Source of the DNA: JAICMB01 sp963795935
GTDB lineage: Bacteria > Acidobacteriota > Terriglobia > Bryobacterales > Bryobacteraceae
Direction of reading: 5' to 3'
Assembly (NCBI GenBank): GCA_963795935.1
Contig: CAWCJO010000017.1
Span: 1 to 64,000 of the forward strand
DNA length: 64,000 nt
Shown: piece by piece, positions 47,249 through 56,855 of the stretch
Layout: each line of letters opens with the position of its first letter
How positions within the stretch are numbered: the first letter of the stretch is position 1
Notes under the pieces: model-generated
What the model saw: only the letters and a program-made list of their open reading frames with translations
Database searches by the model: none
Told to the model about the DNA's origin: nothing
Translations under genes and position numbers: made by a program

Positions 47249-49118
47249 ATGATCCATTTCCACTGGCCCGAGCAGGTGGTTTTCATCGCCCTCGCGATCG
47301 CGTCCATATACTTTTTTTGGGTGCGGTTCGGCGCGGTTTGGCGCAACGTGATGGCGTCGAAAAACGACCCCGATTTCACTCATTCGGCCGGCAGGCAGGC
47401 GAGTGCGCGATTTCGTATGGGAGGTCCTGCTGCAAGCGAAGGTGATCCGGCAGCGGCCTCTGCCGGGCTTCGCTCACGCCCTCGTCTTCTGGGGATTTTG
47501 CGCCTTCGCGTTGATCACGATCAACCATTTCGCCGAAGGCATGAACATCGCGGTACTTGATCGCGATGCCTGGCCGGGCAAGCTTTACTTCTGGTTCGCC
47601 GCGGCATTTGCCGTTGCGGTTGCCATCGGAATCACAGGGCTGGCCTTCCGGCGATTCGTGGTGCGGCCGCGCTGGCTGGGGAAGTTGTCGTACGAGTCGG
47701 GCCTGATCGCGTTGCTGATTTTTGTGCTGATGGTTACCTATCTCGCGACATTCGTCCCAGGCTGGGAAACGAGCAAGATTTTGTGGTGGGCGCATACGCT
47801 GACCATTCTCTTTTTTCTGCCGTTGGTGGCGCGCACCAAGCACCTGCATCTGCTGATCAGCCCGCTTACGATATTCCTCAAACGCGATCAGTTCAGCAAA
47901 ATTCCGCCTCTTGTGGGCGACGAGGATTTCGGGCTCGATACCGGCAAGGACGTGACCAAGCTCGTTTCTCTGCAGGTCTACTCTTGCGTCGAGTGCGGGC
48001 GTTGCACCGAGCACTGCCCCGCTAATTTGACGGGCAAGGTGCTGGACCCCAAGGAAATCGCCCTGGGCGTGAGGCGCTATCTAAATGAGTTTGGAGCGGG
48101 CGCTGAAGCGCCGCTGATCGGCAAGCATATCTCGCAGGAGGCCGCGTTCCAGTGTACGACCTGCGGCGCTTGCGAGTTCCAGTGCCCGGTCGGTATCCAA
48201 CACCTCCCCATCATCGTCGGTCTGCGGCGCGGGGCCGTGAACACCGGCAAGTGGGAAGACGACTACGGCACCAAGCTGTTCCTCAATCTGGAGCGGAATG
48301 GCAACGCGCTCGGATTCTCGACTGCCGAACGCGACAAATTTATCCAGAAGAACGAATTTCCTATTTTCGACGGGACCCAGGAGTACTGTTTCTGGCTCGG
48401 ATGCATGGGATCCTACGACCCGCGTGGCCGCGAGATCGTGCAATCGCTCGCGCAGGTGATGCGCCACCTCGGCGTCACGTTCGGGGTGCTCCGAAAGGAG
48501 CGCTGTACGGGCGATCCGGCGCGCCGGCTGGGCAACGATCTTGCGTTCGGCGAGTTAGCGCAAACCAATCTCGAAACGCTCGCGCAGGACAACGTGAAGA
48601 AGATCGTCTCGATCTGCCCGCATTGCGTACGCACCATCGGGACGGACTGGAAAGAGTACGGCGAGGCTCCGCCGATCGAGCACCATAGCGAGTTTCTGGC
48701 GCGAAATCTCGAACGCCTGCCCCGCAACGGCAAGGATGGATCGAAGATCGTTTATCACGACCCGTGCTATCTCGGCCGTTACCGCAATATTTACGATGAG
48801 CCGCGCGAGATCGTGTCGGCCTTCGGAGAGCTTGTCGAGGCGGAGCGTTCCCGCGAGCGGTCGTTCTGCTGCGGCGCGGGCGGCGGCTTGGCGTTTCTCG
48901 GAGAAGAGAAAGGCAAACGCGTCAGCGTGGAGCGCGCCGAGCAACTTGTGGCCACCGGAGCGGACGTTGTCGGCGCGGCCTGCCCGTTCTGCAATACAAT
49001 GTTCCGCGATGCGCTCGCCACGGTCACGCCGAATGCGCCGAAACTCCTCGATATCGCGCAAATCGCCGCGGCGTCGCTGCCCGTCTCGGTGGGCGGGCAG
49101 GCGCGAGATGGGGCTTGA
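47249..49118 (+). CDS. membrane Fe-S oxidoreductase (HdrD/GlpC-like), one frame break near 47400
   Basis: About 620 residues. The N-terminal part is membrane-embedded (VVFIALAIASIYFFWV, then after the break FAHALVFWGFCAFALITINH, LYFWFAAAFAVAVAIGITG, LIALLIFVLMVTYLATFV). A ferredoxin domain has CVECGRCTEHCP and CTTCGACEFQCP. Two CCG domains follow (WLGCMGSYD, HDPCYLGRY, FCCGAGGG). The layout fits a quinone-linked reductase accepting electrons from a flavoprotein such as ETF or an acyl-CoA/lactate-type dehydrogenase; no such partner is in the window. Confidence 0.85.
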
Positions 49119-49150
49119 ACTTTCGGCGGCCGGGGTGGTACTCTATACAC

Positions 49151-49391
49151 ATGAAACGCACAAATCTTGTGTTAGATGCGGATTTGTTGGAGCGCGCCAC
49201 CAGAGGCATTGGGCGCTAAGACATACTCGGCCGCGGTCAACCGCGCGCTGGAGGAAGTCGAGCGCATCCAAAAGATCCGCGGATTAGCCGGCTTCTACGG
49301 CCAAGGCTTGTGGTCCGGCGATTTGGCCGACATGCGCGAGGACGCTCCCGCCGCCAAGCCCCGGAGCAAGAAATCCGGCAAGGCCCGATGA
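49151..49391 (+). CDS. vapB: VapB-type antitoxin, one frame break near 49203
   Basis: MKRTNLVLDADLLERATR is a typical ribbon-helix-helix-like antitoxin start. Removing one G (GAGGCA to GAGCA) near 49203 continues as ALGAKTYSAAVNRALEEVER, then GLWSGDLADMRED and a basic end. About 79 residues. The C-terminus would wrap the toxin. The stop overlaps the toxin start (ATGA, 49388-49391). A working antitoxin is expected because the toxin gene is intact. Confidence 0.8.
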
Positions 49392-49795
49392 TCCTGGCCG
49401 ACACTTCGCTTTGGATCGCGTTTCTGCAAGGAAAACTCGGGCCCGGCGTGCGGGAGGACGTTATGTTCCGCCTGGTGACGTGCGGGCCCGTCATTCAGGA
49501 AGTTTTTCAGGGTCTGAGGTCTTCGCCGGCCTCGCGCGATTTCGAAGACAAGTTCCTGGCGCTGCCTCGCGTGTGCGATCCCCTGCAACTCTCCACGTTT
49601 CGCCACGCGGCCGAAATTTACCGCCAGGGCCGCGCCAAGGGCTTTACGATTCGTTCCTCGGTTGACTGTCTGATCGCCGCCATCGCCATCGATAACCACG
49701 TGCCGGTGTGGCACAAAGATCGCGACTACGAAACGATCGCCCGGTACACGGCGCTGGAAACCATCGCGGCAGAGCCGCCTAACGGGGCAGCGTAA
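49388..49795 (+). CDS. vapC: VapC-type PIN-domain ribonuclease toxin
   Basis: 135 residues. PIN acidic residues: Asp5 in ILADTSLWI, Glu in VIQEVFQGL, Asp in SVDCLIAAIAI and Asp in WHKDRDYE. The last 17 bp overlap the end of the convergent PAS kinase gene. It would cleave tRNA or rRNA when freed from VapB. Confidence 0.88.
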   Translation: MILADTSLWIAFLQGKLGPGVREDVMFRLVTCGPVIQEVFQGLRSSPASRDFEDKFLALPRVCDPLQLSTFRHAAEIYRQGRAKGFTIRSSVDCLIAAIAIDNHVPVWHKDRDYETIARYTALETIAAEPPNGAA

Positions 49796-52043
49796 AGTAG
49801 AAAGTCGCCCCTTCGCCCGCCTGCGATTCGACCCAGATCCTGCCGCCGTGCTTCTCCACGATGCGCTGGCATAATGCGAGTCCGATCCCCGTGCCCGGCA
49901 CCTCCTTTCCGTGGAGCCGCTTGAAAATGCCGAAAATACGCCCGTGGTATGCCGGCTCGATTCCGATGCCGTTGTCACGTACGGAAAAGCAAATTTCGGT
50001 CTCGCGTTCCTCGGCGCTTACGTGGATGCGGGGCGGCTCAGTCCCGCGGTATTTCACGGCATTGCTCAACAGGTTCTGAACCAGTTGAAGGATCTCTTGC
50101 TGGTTGCCGGAGGCGGGCGGCAGAGGATCGTGCGTAATTGAGGCGCCGCTCTCTTTCATGGCGCTGTTAAGATTCATGACGCACCAGGCGAAGACCGTCT
50201 CCATGTCGACTTCCGCCATCGGCCGTTTCTGGCCGTGCAGGATGCGGGAGAAGGCCAGCAGGTCGTTAATAAGGTTCTGCATGCGCGTGGCGCCCTCGAC
50301 GATGAACGTCAGATATTCTCTCCCGCCGGCGTCCAGCTTGTCTTCAAAACGTCGCGACAGCAATTGTGCGTAGGCGCCGATTGTCCGCAACGGCTCCTGA
50401 AGATCGTGACTGGTCACGAAAGCAAACTGCTGCAGCTCGGCATTCGATCGCGCCAGTTCCTGTTCCGTCCTCTTGCGCTCGGTCGCGTCGCTGATCACGC
50501 CGCTGAAGCGGACCTTGTTTCCTTCCGCGTCCACTTCGGCCAGGCCGCGCGCCTCCATCCAACGTGTTTCGCCGTTCGGCCAAACCACGCGATACTCGGA
50601 GGAGTATTCGTTGCCCTGTTCGAGGGCGTCGCGAATCTGGCGCCGCGCAACAGCCCGATCGTCTTCATGGATGCGATCCAGCAGCTCGCGAACGCCGATC
50701 TCCATTTCGCCGCCGCCGGCGCCGATCAGTTTTGCCGCCAGCGTGGAGAGCTTCAGCGAATGGAGCGCCACGTCGTAAATCCAAATGCCTACTTGCGCCG
50801 CATCGGTGGCGAGCCGCAGCGCCTCCTCGCGCCCGCGCAGCCGCATTTCACTCTCTCGCAGCGCGCTCTCGACGCGTTTTCGCTCCGTAATGTCCTGGTA
50901 GACGGCGACAATCCCGCGGACCACGCCCTCCGCGTCGCGGATCGGGGCGCTCGAGACGCTGACGTCAAGGGACGACCCATCTTTCCGGCGCCGCCGTATC
51001 TCCACGCCCGTAAAGCTCGCCCCTTGAAGATGCTGCGCGTGTATGAGGCGATGTTCTTCCATCTTATCGCCCGGAATGAACGGAAGAGGCTTGCCGATCA
51101 CCTCGGCCGCGCTCCAGCCAAATACCGTTTCCGCCGCCTCGTTCCAGACCGTGATCTCTCCGCCGGGAGTGAACGCAACGATGGGCAATGGCGAGGCGTG
51201 GACCAGCGCTCCGAAACTTTCGTGCGCCTCGCGCAATTGCCGCTCGGAGACCTTCCGCTCCGTAATTTCGATCAGGTAAACCGAGAGACCGTCGCCGGAG
51301 GGGTGCGCATGCACCTCAAACCACTTGCCGCTGGATTCCAGGCAAACCTCGAAACGGGAAGGAGCGCACTCGCGCGCGGCGCGCTCGAGTTGGCCGCGAA
51401 TTACGGCGTCCGCGAGATGCGGCACGGCGTCCCAAATGGTGCGTCCGATTAAGTCCTCGCCGGTCTTTCCAAGCTGCTCCTCGACCTGCGCCTCGATGCT
51501 GATAATGCGCCATTCACGGTCGAGCGCGAGCAACGACCCGCCGATACTGTCGAGAATGGAAGAAAGACGGGCGCGAGCGCGCTCCAGTTCCCTTGAGACG
51601 CGCTTCTCCGCGGAGGTTTCTCGTGCAATGACCGTGACTTGGTCGATTTCGCCTGTCGCGCCGGAGTGCGGCAGGAAATGGGATTCTAACAAACGCGGGC
51701 CCGAGGCGGAGTCGAACTCCTCGCCCTCGAATGCCGGCGTGCCCGCGTCGAAAACGCGCCGCGCATTCTCCATAATCGAGCGCGCCAGGGGCGGCCGGAT
51801 TCCGGCCTCCGCCGGGGTCCTGTTCAGCAGCGTCGACGCCGCCGCGCCCACCGCCCGCTCGAATGCTTCGTTGACGTAAACGAAGCGGAGCTCCCGGTCG
51901 AGTTGGCAGATGGGATCCGCAAGCTGCGAAATAAGTTGTGCGATCCGCTGGTCGGCCCCGGAGCGCGCGGCCTCAATCTCGCGCTCCAATTGCTCGATCC
52001 GCCCGCGTAGATAGTCCAACTCCGTATCGCTGCTCGACATCAT
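49779..52043 (-). CDS. multi-PAS sensor histidine kinase (phytochrome-like kinase core)
   Basis: 754 residues from ATG at 52043. A short coiled coil is followed by four PAS domains (about residues 35-150, 155-265, 270-390 and 400-520; e.g. DPICQLDRELRFVYVNEAFE, ASPLPIVAFTPGGEITVWNE and EYRVVWPNGETRWMEARGLA). The kinase core has FVTSHDLQEPLRTIGAYAQL (His phosphoacceptor), NLLSNAVKYRG, DNGIGIEP and GTGIGLALCQRIVEKHGG. There is no transmembrane helix, so it senses a cytoplasmic cue such as redox or a small ligand. It has no adjacent regulator on its strand. Confidence 0.9.
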   Translation of the reverse strand: MMSSSDTELDYLRGRIEQLEREIEAARSGADQRIAQLISQLADPICQLDRELRFVYVNEAFERAVGAAASTLLNRTPAEAGIRPPLARSIMENARRVFDAGTPAFEGEEFDSASGPRLLESHFLPHSGATGEIDQVTVIARETSAEKRVSRELERARARLSSILDSIGGSLLALDREWRIISIEAQVEEQLGKTGEDLIGRTIWDAVPHLADAVIRGQLERAARECAPSRFEVCLESSGKWFEVHAHPSGDGLSVYLIEITERKVSERQLREAHESFGALVHASPLPIVAFTPGGEITVWNEAAETVFGWSAAEVIGKPLPFIPGDKMEEHRLIHAQHLQGASFTGVEIRRRRKDGSSLDVSVSSAPIRDAEGVVRGIVAVYQDITERKRVESALRESEMRLRGREEALRLATDAAQVGIWIYDVALHSLKLSTLAAKLIGAGGGEMEIGVRELLDRIHEDDRAVARRQIRDALEQGNEYSSEYRVVWPNGETRWMEARGLAEVDAEGNKVRFSGVISDATERKRTEQELARSNAELQQFAFVTSHDLQEPLRTIGAYAQLLSRRFEDKLDAGGREYLTFIVEGATRMQNLINDLLAFSRILHGQKRPMAEVDMETVFAWCVMNLNSAMKESGASITHDPLPPASGNQQEILQLVQNLLSNAVKYRGTEPPRIHVSAEERETEICFSVRDNGIGIEPAYHGRIFGIFKRLHGKEVPGTGIGLALCQRIVEKHGGRIWVESQAGEGATFYFTLPR

Positions 52044-52152
52044 GGAAATTTCCGGGAGTGGATAACAGTGTACCGAAATCCGCTTCCACAAGCACACCCG
52101 CCCCCCTCATATTCGTTTACAACCTGATACACTGGCCTGCGAAACTAAAAAT

Positions 52153-52866
52153 ATGAGGATCCTTATCGTTGAGGACGAAAAGCGCATCCAGGACTTTCTC
52201 TCCCGCGGGCTGGAGAGCGCCGGCTACGCCGTGGATGTCGCCGGCGACGGCAACGGCGCCGTCGAGATGGTTCACGCCACCGAGTACGATCTCATCATTC
52301 TCGACCTGAACCTTCCCGACATGGATGGATTGCAGGTTCTCGAAAAGATCCGCAATCGCAAGGTCAGCCCGCCTGTTTTGATTCTCAGCGCGCGCGACGC
52401 GGTAGACGATCGCGTCAAGGGTCTGGAGTTCGGCGCCGACGACTACCTCGTCAAGCCGTTCGCTTTCGTCGAGATGCTGGCGCGCGTTCGCGCCCTGCTC
52501 CGCCGCGGCCAGCCGACTCCCGAGCGCCTTCAGGTCGGCGACCTCATTCTCGATTGCATCCGGCGCAAGGTGACGCGCGCCAACGAGAATATCGAGCTGG
52601 CGCCGAAGGAGTTCAGCATTCTCGAATATCTGATGCGCAACCGCGGCCGTCCGCTCAGCCGCACCATGATTGTCGAGCACGTCTGGGACATGGATTACGA
52701 CGGCCTCACCAACATCGTCGACGTTTACATCCGCCACCTTCGCAGCAAAATCGACGACCGCTATCCCGCCAAGATGATCCACACGGTTCGCGGCATCGGC
52801 TACATGCTCGATACGCCGGAGCGTCCCGCTGAAAGAGCGCCGCAGACCCAGCAGCAAACTTCCTAG
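52153..52866 (+). CDS. OmpR/CusR-family response regulator
   Basis: 237 residues. Receiver: RILIVEDEKRIQDFL, phosphoacceptor Asp in LIILDLNLPDMDG, Lys in DDYLVKPFAF. OmpR winged helix: LAPKEFSILEYLMRNRGRPL and VDVYIRHLRSKIDD. It is directly followed by its kinase, stop TAG 52864-52866 then ATG 52867. By similarity it resembles CusR/CopR metal-response regulators, but no efflux genes are adjacent. Confidence 0.92.
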   Translation: MRILIVEDEKRIQDFLSRGLESAGYAVDVAGDGNGAVEMVHATEYDLIILDLNLPDMDGLQVLEKIRNRKVSPPVLILSARDAVDDRVKGLEFGADDYLVKPFAFVEMLARVRALLRRGQPTPERLQVGDLILDCIRRKVTRANENIELAPKEFSILEYLMRNRGRPLSRTMIVEHVWDMDYDGLTNIVDVYIRHLRSKIDDRYPAKMIHTVRGIGYMLDTPERPAERAPQTQQQTS

Positions 52867-54390
52867 ATGACCGGACCGGCGTCGGCATTCCTCAAAGTGT
52901 TTCGCTTTACGCGTGGGTTGCGCTTCCGCATTGCGCTGAGCTACGTCGTTTTCTTTACCGTGCTGTTGTCCGCTCTGGGAGTGGTATTCCGGAGGTCGCT
53001 GGAGGACATTTTCGAGGCGCAGATCGAGGACCTGCTGCAGGACGACTGGAATGCCGCCCGGGGATACCTGCGCCTGGACACGAAGACAGGCCGCGATTGG
53101 TTCTTCGATCATTACGATCCCGAAGAATCTTTCATTGTCAGCCGCCTCCAGCGCGTCTACATGCTCGCGGATTCGGAAGGACACCCGCTGGAATATTCCG
53201 ATATTTACAAAGGGATCGGCTTCGACGACCCCGCTTATGTCAAGTCGGTCCTAAGATCCGGACAAAAGGCGTTTCGCGTGCGATATGGGCCGCAGGGAAC
53301 GCCTTACATGATTCTGTCGGGCGCGATCATGGACCAGCGCCACGATATTTATTTCATGGCGCTCGGCCGGCCCATCGATAACAATCGCAAGGCTCTCAAG
53401 GAATTCACCTGGAATTATTTCATCATCCTGCCGCTGGCCATTGCGATCAGCAGCCTCTTCGGATGGTTCCTTGCCGGCCGCGCCCTCTACCCGGTCAACG
53501 ATGTCGCGCAGACGGCTGCGCGCATCACGCACTCCAATCTCAACATGCGCCTGCGCACCCGCGGCGCCCACGACGAGCTCGACCGGTTGATCGACTCCTT
53601 TAACCGCATGATGGAGCGTCTGCATCTCTCCTTCGAGCAGATGCGCCAGTTCTCCACCGATGTCTCGCACGAGCTGCGCACGCCGCTGACCGTCATCCGC
53701 GGCCAGCTCGAAGTGGCGCTCTTCACCGCCCACACCGTCGACCAATATCGCGACGCCATGGTCAACGCGCTCGAAGACGTCGAGCGTTTGTCCAATATCG
53801 TTCGCGCGCTGCTGTTGCTTTCGCAGGCCGAGTCCGGCCAGTTGGTCCTGAACAAGGCCCCGATGGATCTTTGTGAAATGGTCCGCGACCTCGGCGAGCA
53901 GTATCAAATCGCGGCTGAAGCCGCCGGGGTGGAGCTATCCTACGCCTTGCCGCCGGAGCCCTGCGCCATATACGCCGACCGCGTCCAGATCGAGCGCCTT
54001 TTCACGAATCTCCTGTCGAACGGCATAAAATACACGCCCGCCGGAGGCCACTTGCGCGTGCTCGTGGAAAAGGCGGCGGACACGGTGAAGCTGATTATCG
54101 AGGATGATGGCGTGGGCATCGCTCCCGACCACTTGCCGCATATCTTCGACCGCTTCTATCGCGTGCCTTCCGCCGATCCCGAAAAAGGTCTTGGCCTGGG
54201 ACTCAGTTTCGTGGCCTGGATCGTAAAGGCCCATGGCGGCGCCGTCGACGTGCGGAGCGAACTGCAAAAAGGAACGCGCTTCACCGTCACTTTGCCGGCC
54301 AGCGCGGAGCCGCCGGTTCGGGAATCGCCTCCCAGCGCGGCTCACGCCGAACCAGCGCCTCTCGGAGCCTCCAGCCAGGAAAACCTGTAA
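52867..54390 (+). CDS. CusS-like membrane sensor histidine kinase with HAMP
   Basis: 507 residues. Two transmembrane helices (about 23-43 and 183-203) enclose a periplasmic sensor of about 140 residues. HAMP domain, then HisKA FSTDVSHELRTPLTVIRGQL (His phosphoacceptor), NLLSNGIKYTPAGG, DDGVGIAPDHLPHIF and GLGLGLSFVAWIVKAHGG. The C-terminal 30 residues are Pro/Ala-rich. It forms a two-component pair with the upstream regulator. Confidence 0.92.
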   Translation: MTGPASAFLKVFRFTRGLRFRIALSYVVFFTVLLSALGVVFRRSLEDIFEAQIEDLLQDDWNAARGYLRLDTKTGRDWFFDHYDPEESFIVSRLQRVYMLADSEGHPLEYSDIYKGIGFDDPAYVKSVLRSGQKAFRVRYGPQGTPYMILSGAIMDQRHDIYFMALGRPIDNNRKALKEFTWNYFIILPLAIAISSLFGWFLAGRALYPVNDVAQTAARITHSNLNMRLRTRGAHDELDRLIDSFNRMMERLHLSFEQMRQFSTDVSHELRTPLTVIRGQLEVALFTAHTVDQYRDAMVNALEDVERLSNIVRALLLLSQAESGQLVLNKAPMDLCEMVRDLGEQYQIAAEAAGVELSYALPPEPCAIYADRVQIERLFTNLLSNGIKYTPAGGHLRVLVEKAADTVKLIIEDDGVGIAPDHLPHIFDRFYRVPSADPEKGLGLGLSFVAWIVKAHGGAVDVRSELQKGTRFTVTLPASAEPPVRESPPSAAHAEPAPLGASSQENL

Positions 54391-54399
54391 ACTGATTAC

Positions 54400-54810
54400 G
54401 TGGCGATGAACTTCGAGATTCGTAGACGCGAACGGGAAGGCATCTCGATCCTCGACCTGAAAGGCCGCCTGATCGTCGGGGAGCCTTCCGTGCGCCTGCG
54501 CGAAGCGATCAACCAGGAGGTCGCGCAAGGCAAGCACCGCATCGTCCTGAACCTGGAAGACGTCGATTACATCGACAGCACGGGGCTCGGCAGCATGGTG
54601 ATCTGCTACACCACGCTGCAAAAGGCGGGCGGCACTCTCAAGCTGCTCGAGTTGAACAAACGCAACATCGAGCTGCTCCTGTTGACCAAGCTCTCCACGA
54701 TCTTCGAAATATTCGGCGAGGAGCAGGACGCCGTCAACAGCTTTTTCCCCGAGCGCGAAATCAAGCGCTTCGATATCCTCAGTTTCGTCCAGCAGCAGAA
54801 GGAAGGCTGA
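54400..54810 (+). CDS. STAS-domain anti-anti-sigma factor
   Basis: 136 residues from GTG 54400 (ATG 54406 possible). SpoIIAA-like core: GISILDLKGRLIVGE, VLNLEDVDYIDSTGLGSMV with the phosphorylatable Ser, and LKLLELNKRNIELLLLTKL. The protein would bind an RsbW/SpoIIAB-type kinase anti-sigma factor, which is not in the window. The family in acidobacteria often works with two-component kinases, and here it follows one by 9 bp. Confidence 0.88.
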   Translation: MAMNFEIRRREREGISILDLKGRLIVGEPSVRLREAINQEVAQGKHRIVLNLEDVDYIDSTGLGSMVICYTTLQKAGGTLKLLELNKRNIELLLLTKLSTIFEIFGEEQDAVNSFFPEREIKRFDILSFVQQQKEG

Positions 54811-54813
54811 GCA

Positions 54814-55305
54814 ATGGCCTGGGGTTCGGGCCAGGGCGCCATACTGTCCAGCGGCATGCACGCGCCCAATTTCGAACTGAAGGATCTTGCGGGCGGCTCC
54901 GAATCGCTGCTTCAAATTCTCGAACGGGGGCCGGCGCTGCTGGCGTTTTATAAGGTGAGTTGCCCGGTGTGCCAGATGACGTTCCCCTTTCTCGAACGGC
55001 TGGCGAACAACGATGCCGTCCAAGTGATCGGAATCTCGCAAGACAATTCCAAGGCCACCGGGGAATTCAATGCCCGCTTTGGCGTTACCTTTCTAACCTT
55101 GCTCGACGAAGCGGGCGAGGGCTATGCGGTAAGCAACGCATTCGGCATCGGCAGCGTTCCCACGATTTTCGTGGTGGAGACGGATGGCACGATCTCGAAG
55201 TCGTTCGCCGGATTCTCGAAGGACGATTTCGAGGAGATCGGTAGGCGCGTGAACGTCCAGGCGTTCCGTCAGGACGAGTCTGTTCCGCGTTTTAAGGCTG
55301 GTTGA
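54814..55305 (+). CDS. thioredoxin-fold redoxin (TlpA/AhpC-like)
   Basis: 163 residues. Active site SCPVCQMTFPFLERL (CPVC) near residue 50, then QVIGISQDNSKATGEF and the cis-Pro loop GSVPTIFVVETDG. No signal peptide is present, so it is probably cytoplasmic. It would reduce disulphides or peroxides. It starts 3 bp after the STAS gene. Confidence 0.85.
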   Translation: MAWGSGQGAILSSGMHAPNFELKDLAGGSESLLQILERGPALLAFYKVSCPVCQMTFPFLERLANNDAVQVIGISQDNSKATGEFNARFGVTFLTLLDEAGEGYAVSNAFGIGSVPTIFVVETDGTISKSFAGFSKDDFEEIGRRVNVQAFRQDESVPRFKAG

Positions 55306-55318
55306 GGGTCGAAGAATT

Positions 55319-55337
55319 AGGTCCCCGGCGGGGACCT
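55319..55337 (+). terminator. perfect 8-bp hairpin after the redoxin gene
   Basis: AGGTCCCC and GGGGACCT form an 8-bp stem with a GGC loop. It sits 14 bp after the redoxin stop and 46 bp before nuoI. Only a short GGTTTAAA follows instead of a long U run, so it could be a weak terminator or an mRNA-stabilising hairpin. Confidence 0.5.
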
Positions 55338-55383
55338 GGTTTAAACGGCATTCCCATCGCGTCCTGTTAATCTAGGACTAGTA

Positions 55384-55909
55384 ATGGCATCCAAGATCAC
55401 CGAAGCTCTGCAAGGCGCCGCCGCCATCGCGAAAGGCATGGGAGTCACGTTCCGCGAGATGCTGAATTCCACCATCACGGACCAGTATCCCGACGCGCCT
55501 CCCAATATTCGAGGAACGCTACCGCGGCGTTCACGTTCTGCAGCGCGACGAAAACGGCCTCGAAAAGTGCGTGGCGTGCTTTTTGTGCTCGGCGGCCTGC
55601 CCCGCCGACTGCATCTACATCGAAGCGGCGGAGAATACCGACGCGCTGCGCATCAGCGGCGGCGAACGCTACGCCGCGGTTTACAACATCGACTACAATC
55701 GATGCATATTTTGCGGCTACTGCGTGGAGGCCTGTCCCACCGACGCCATCACGCACGGCCACGGTTTTGAAATCGCCAGCTACGATACATCCACGCTCAT
55801 CTATCGCAAGGAACAGATGCTCGCTCCTATTCCCGAAGGCGCGAAGTTTCCGCTTGAAAGCGGAACAGGAACCCGCGCCCGCGGGGCATTAGCGCCAACG
55901 CGCGGATGA
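55384..55909 (+). CDS. nuoI: NADH-quinone oxidoreductase subunit I (NuoI), one frame break
   Basis: About 174 residues from ATG at 55384: KGMGVTFREMLNSTITDQYP, then, with CCC corrected to CC near 55505, PIFEERYRGVHVLQRDENG. Two 4Fe-4S motifs follow: CVACFLCSAACPADCI and CIFCGYCVEACPTDAI. NuoI carries the two clusters that pass electrons toward the quinone site of Complex I. It stands alone here; no other nuo gene flanks it. The C-terminus is Gly/Arg-rich and may be off-frame. Confidence 0.88.
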
Positions 55910-56108
55910 AAATCGCGCCGAGCGCCGAATGATCCGACCCCCTCGTACCGTGACGATAACCGCGCCATCGTTTACCAAGTCGACGAAGACCGGAATCACG
56001 GTTGCGAAAATTCCATGACCCGCTCCGGCGCTCCTAATAACTGCTGTTTCCGTGGCCTTTAATTGGGTTGCTAAGATCCCTGCAAGTTGTTATGATCCAA
56101 AGAGATGA

Positions 56109-56184
56109 GCCACCCTAGCTCAGTTGGTAGAGCGGCTGATTCGTAATCAGCAGGTCGCCGGTTCGATCCCGGCGGGTGGCTCCA
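56109..56184 (+). tRNA. tRNA-Thr (anticodon CGT)
   Basis: Acceptor GCCACCC pairs with GGGTGGC, the D arm is GCTC...GAGC, the anticodon stem GCTGA/TCAGC has loop TTCGTAA (anticodon CGT, reading ACG), and the T arm is GCCGG TTCGATC CCGGC. The discriminator is T and CCA is encoded (56182-56184). The 3' half from the anticodon loop is copied at 59942-59986. Confidence 0.95.
56140..56184 (+). repeat. left att-like repeat (3' part of tRNA-Thr)
   Basis: 45 bp running from the anticodon loop TTCGTAATC to the CCA end. It is identical to 59942-59986. Integrases commonly recombine within tRNA 3' halves, leaving such direct repeats. Confidence 0.85.
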
Positions 56185-56292
56185 TCATCAATCCTTTACA
56201 CGCTGGCGCGTCATCGAGTTGGGTTCAAATGGGTTCAATTCGCGAGTGATCCCGTCGGTCGTCGATGGTAGTGCACAATGGTGCTGACGCAG

Positions 56293-56799
56293 CTAACCCT
56301 CAAACATCAGCATCATTTCGTTTCGCTGGTCTCGGGCGGCTTGGCTGGCGGCTGAGTCCCCATTATCGCTCGCGCGAGGAGAGAGAACTCGCTGTCGTTG
56401 CTCGGCTTGTCCGTAAGCTTCGCGAGCTGCGTCTGGCCTGAGTTTGCCAAGCGCGCGGATCAGCAGAGGTGCCGCCGCCGTCCTCGATTTCAGCTTGCCG
56501 GGAGCGACGCCGACCCTGTCCAGGAATCTTTGCACGTCGCACAGCTGCGGTAGAAAAGTGCGATTCTCGAATCCCACGAACAGTGCGCGCAGCGGCTCCG
56601 CGATCTCGGGATGCTCCGCAGCCTGTGCCGCGACCAAATCCGGCAGCGTGGGCTGCGCGCGCTTGGGCTTCGGCTTCTGACCGATCGCCTGCATCTGCCG
56701 GTCAAGCTCTTCCACGGTCTGCTCACCAAGGCGCGCGAGAGCTTCGAGAACCTTGCTCCGGGTAGCGCAGGATGAGAAGGCGCACGTCCAAGCTGGCAA
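56293..56799 (-). CDS. hypothetical protein inside the island
   Basis: Up to 168 residues. Alpha-helical and charged: TVEELDRQMQAIGQKPKPKR, PEIAEPLRALFVGFENRTF and RDQRNEMMLMFEG at the C-terminus. No family is recognised. The true start is uncertain. Codon use looks coding, but support is modest. Confidence 0.45.
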   Translation of the reverse strand: MPAWTCAFSSCATRSKVLEALARLGEQTVEELDRQMQAIGQKPKPKRAQPTLPDLVAAQAAEHPEIAEPLRALFVGFENRTFLPQLCDVQRFLDRVGVAPGKLKSRTAAAPLLIRALGKLRPDAAREAYGQAEQRQRVLSPRASDNGDSAASQAARDQRNEMMLMFEG

Positions 56800-56855
56800 T
56801 GAAAGACCTCATCGGCGATCTCGAGCGGCCATAACGGCTGGCTGCACATTTTAAG

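Noticed and set aside
50235..51452. 405-codon plus-strand open frame
   Set aside because: Antisense to the PAS kinase, which has full motifs; no start signal or homology.
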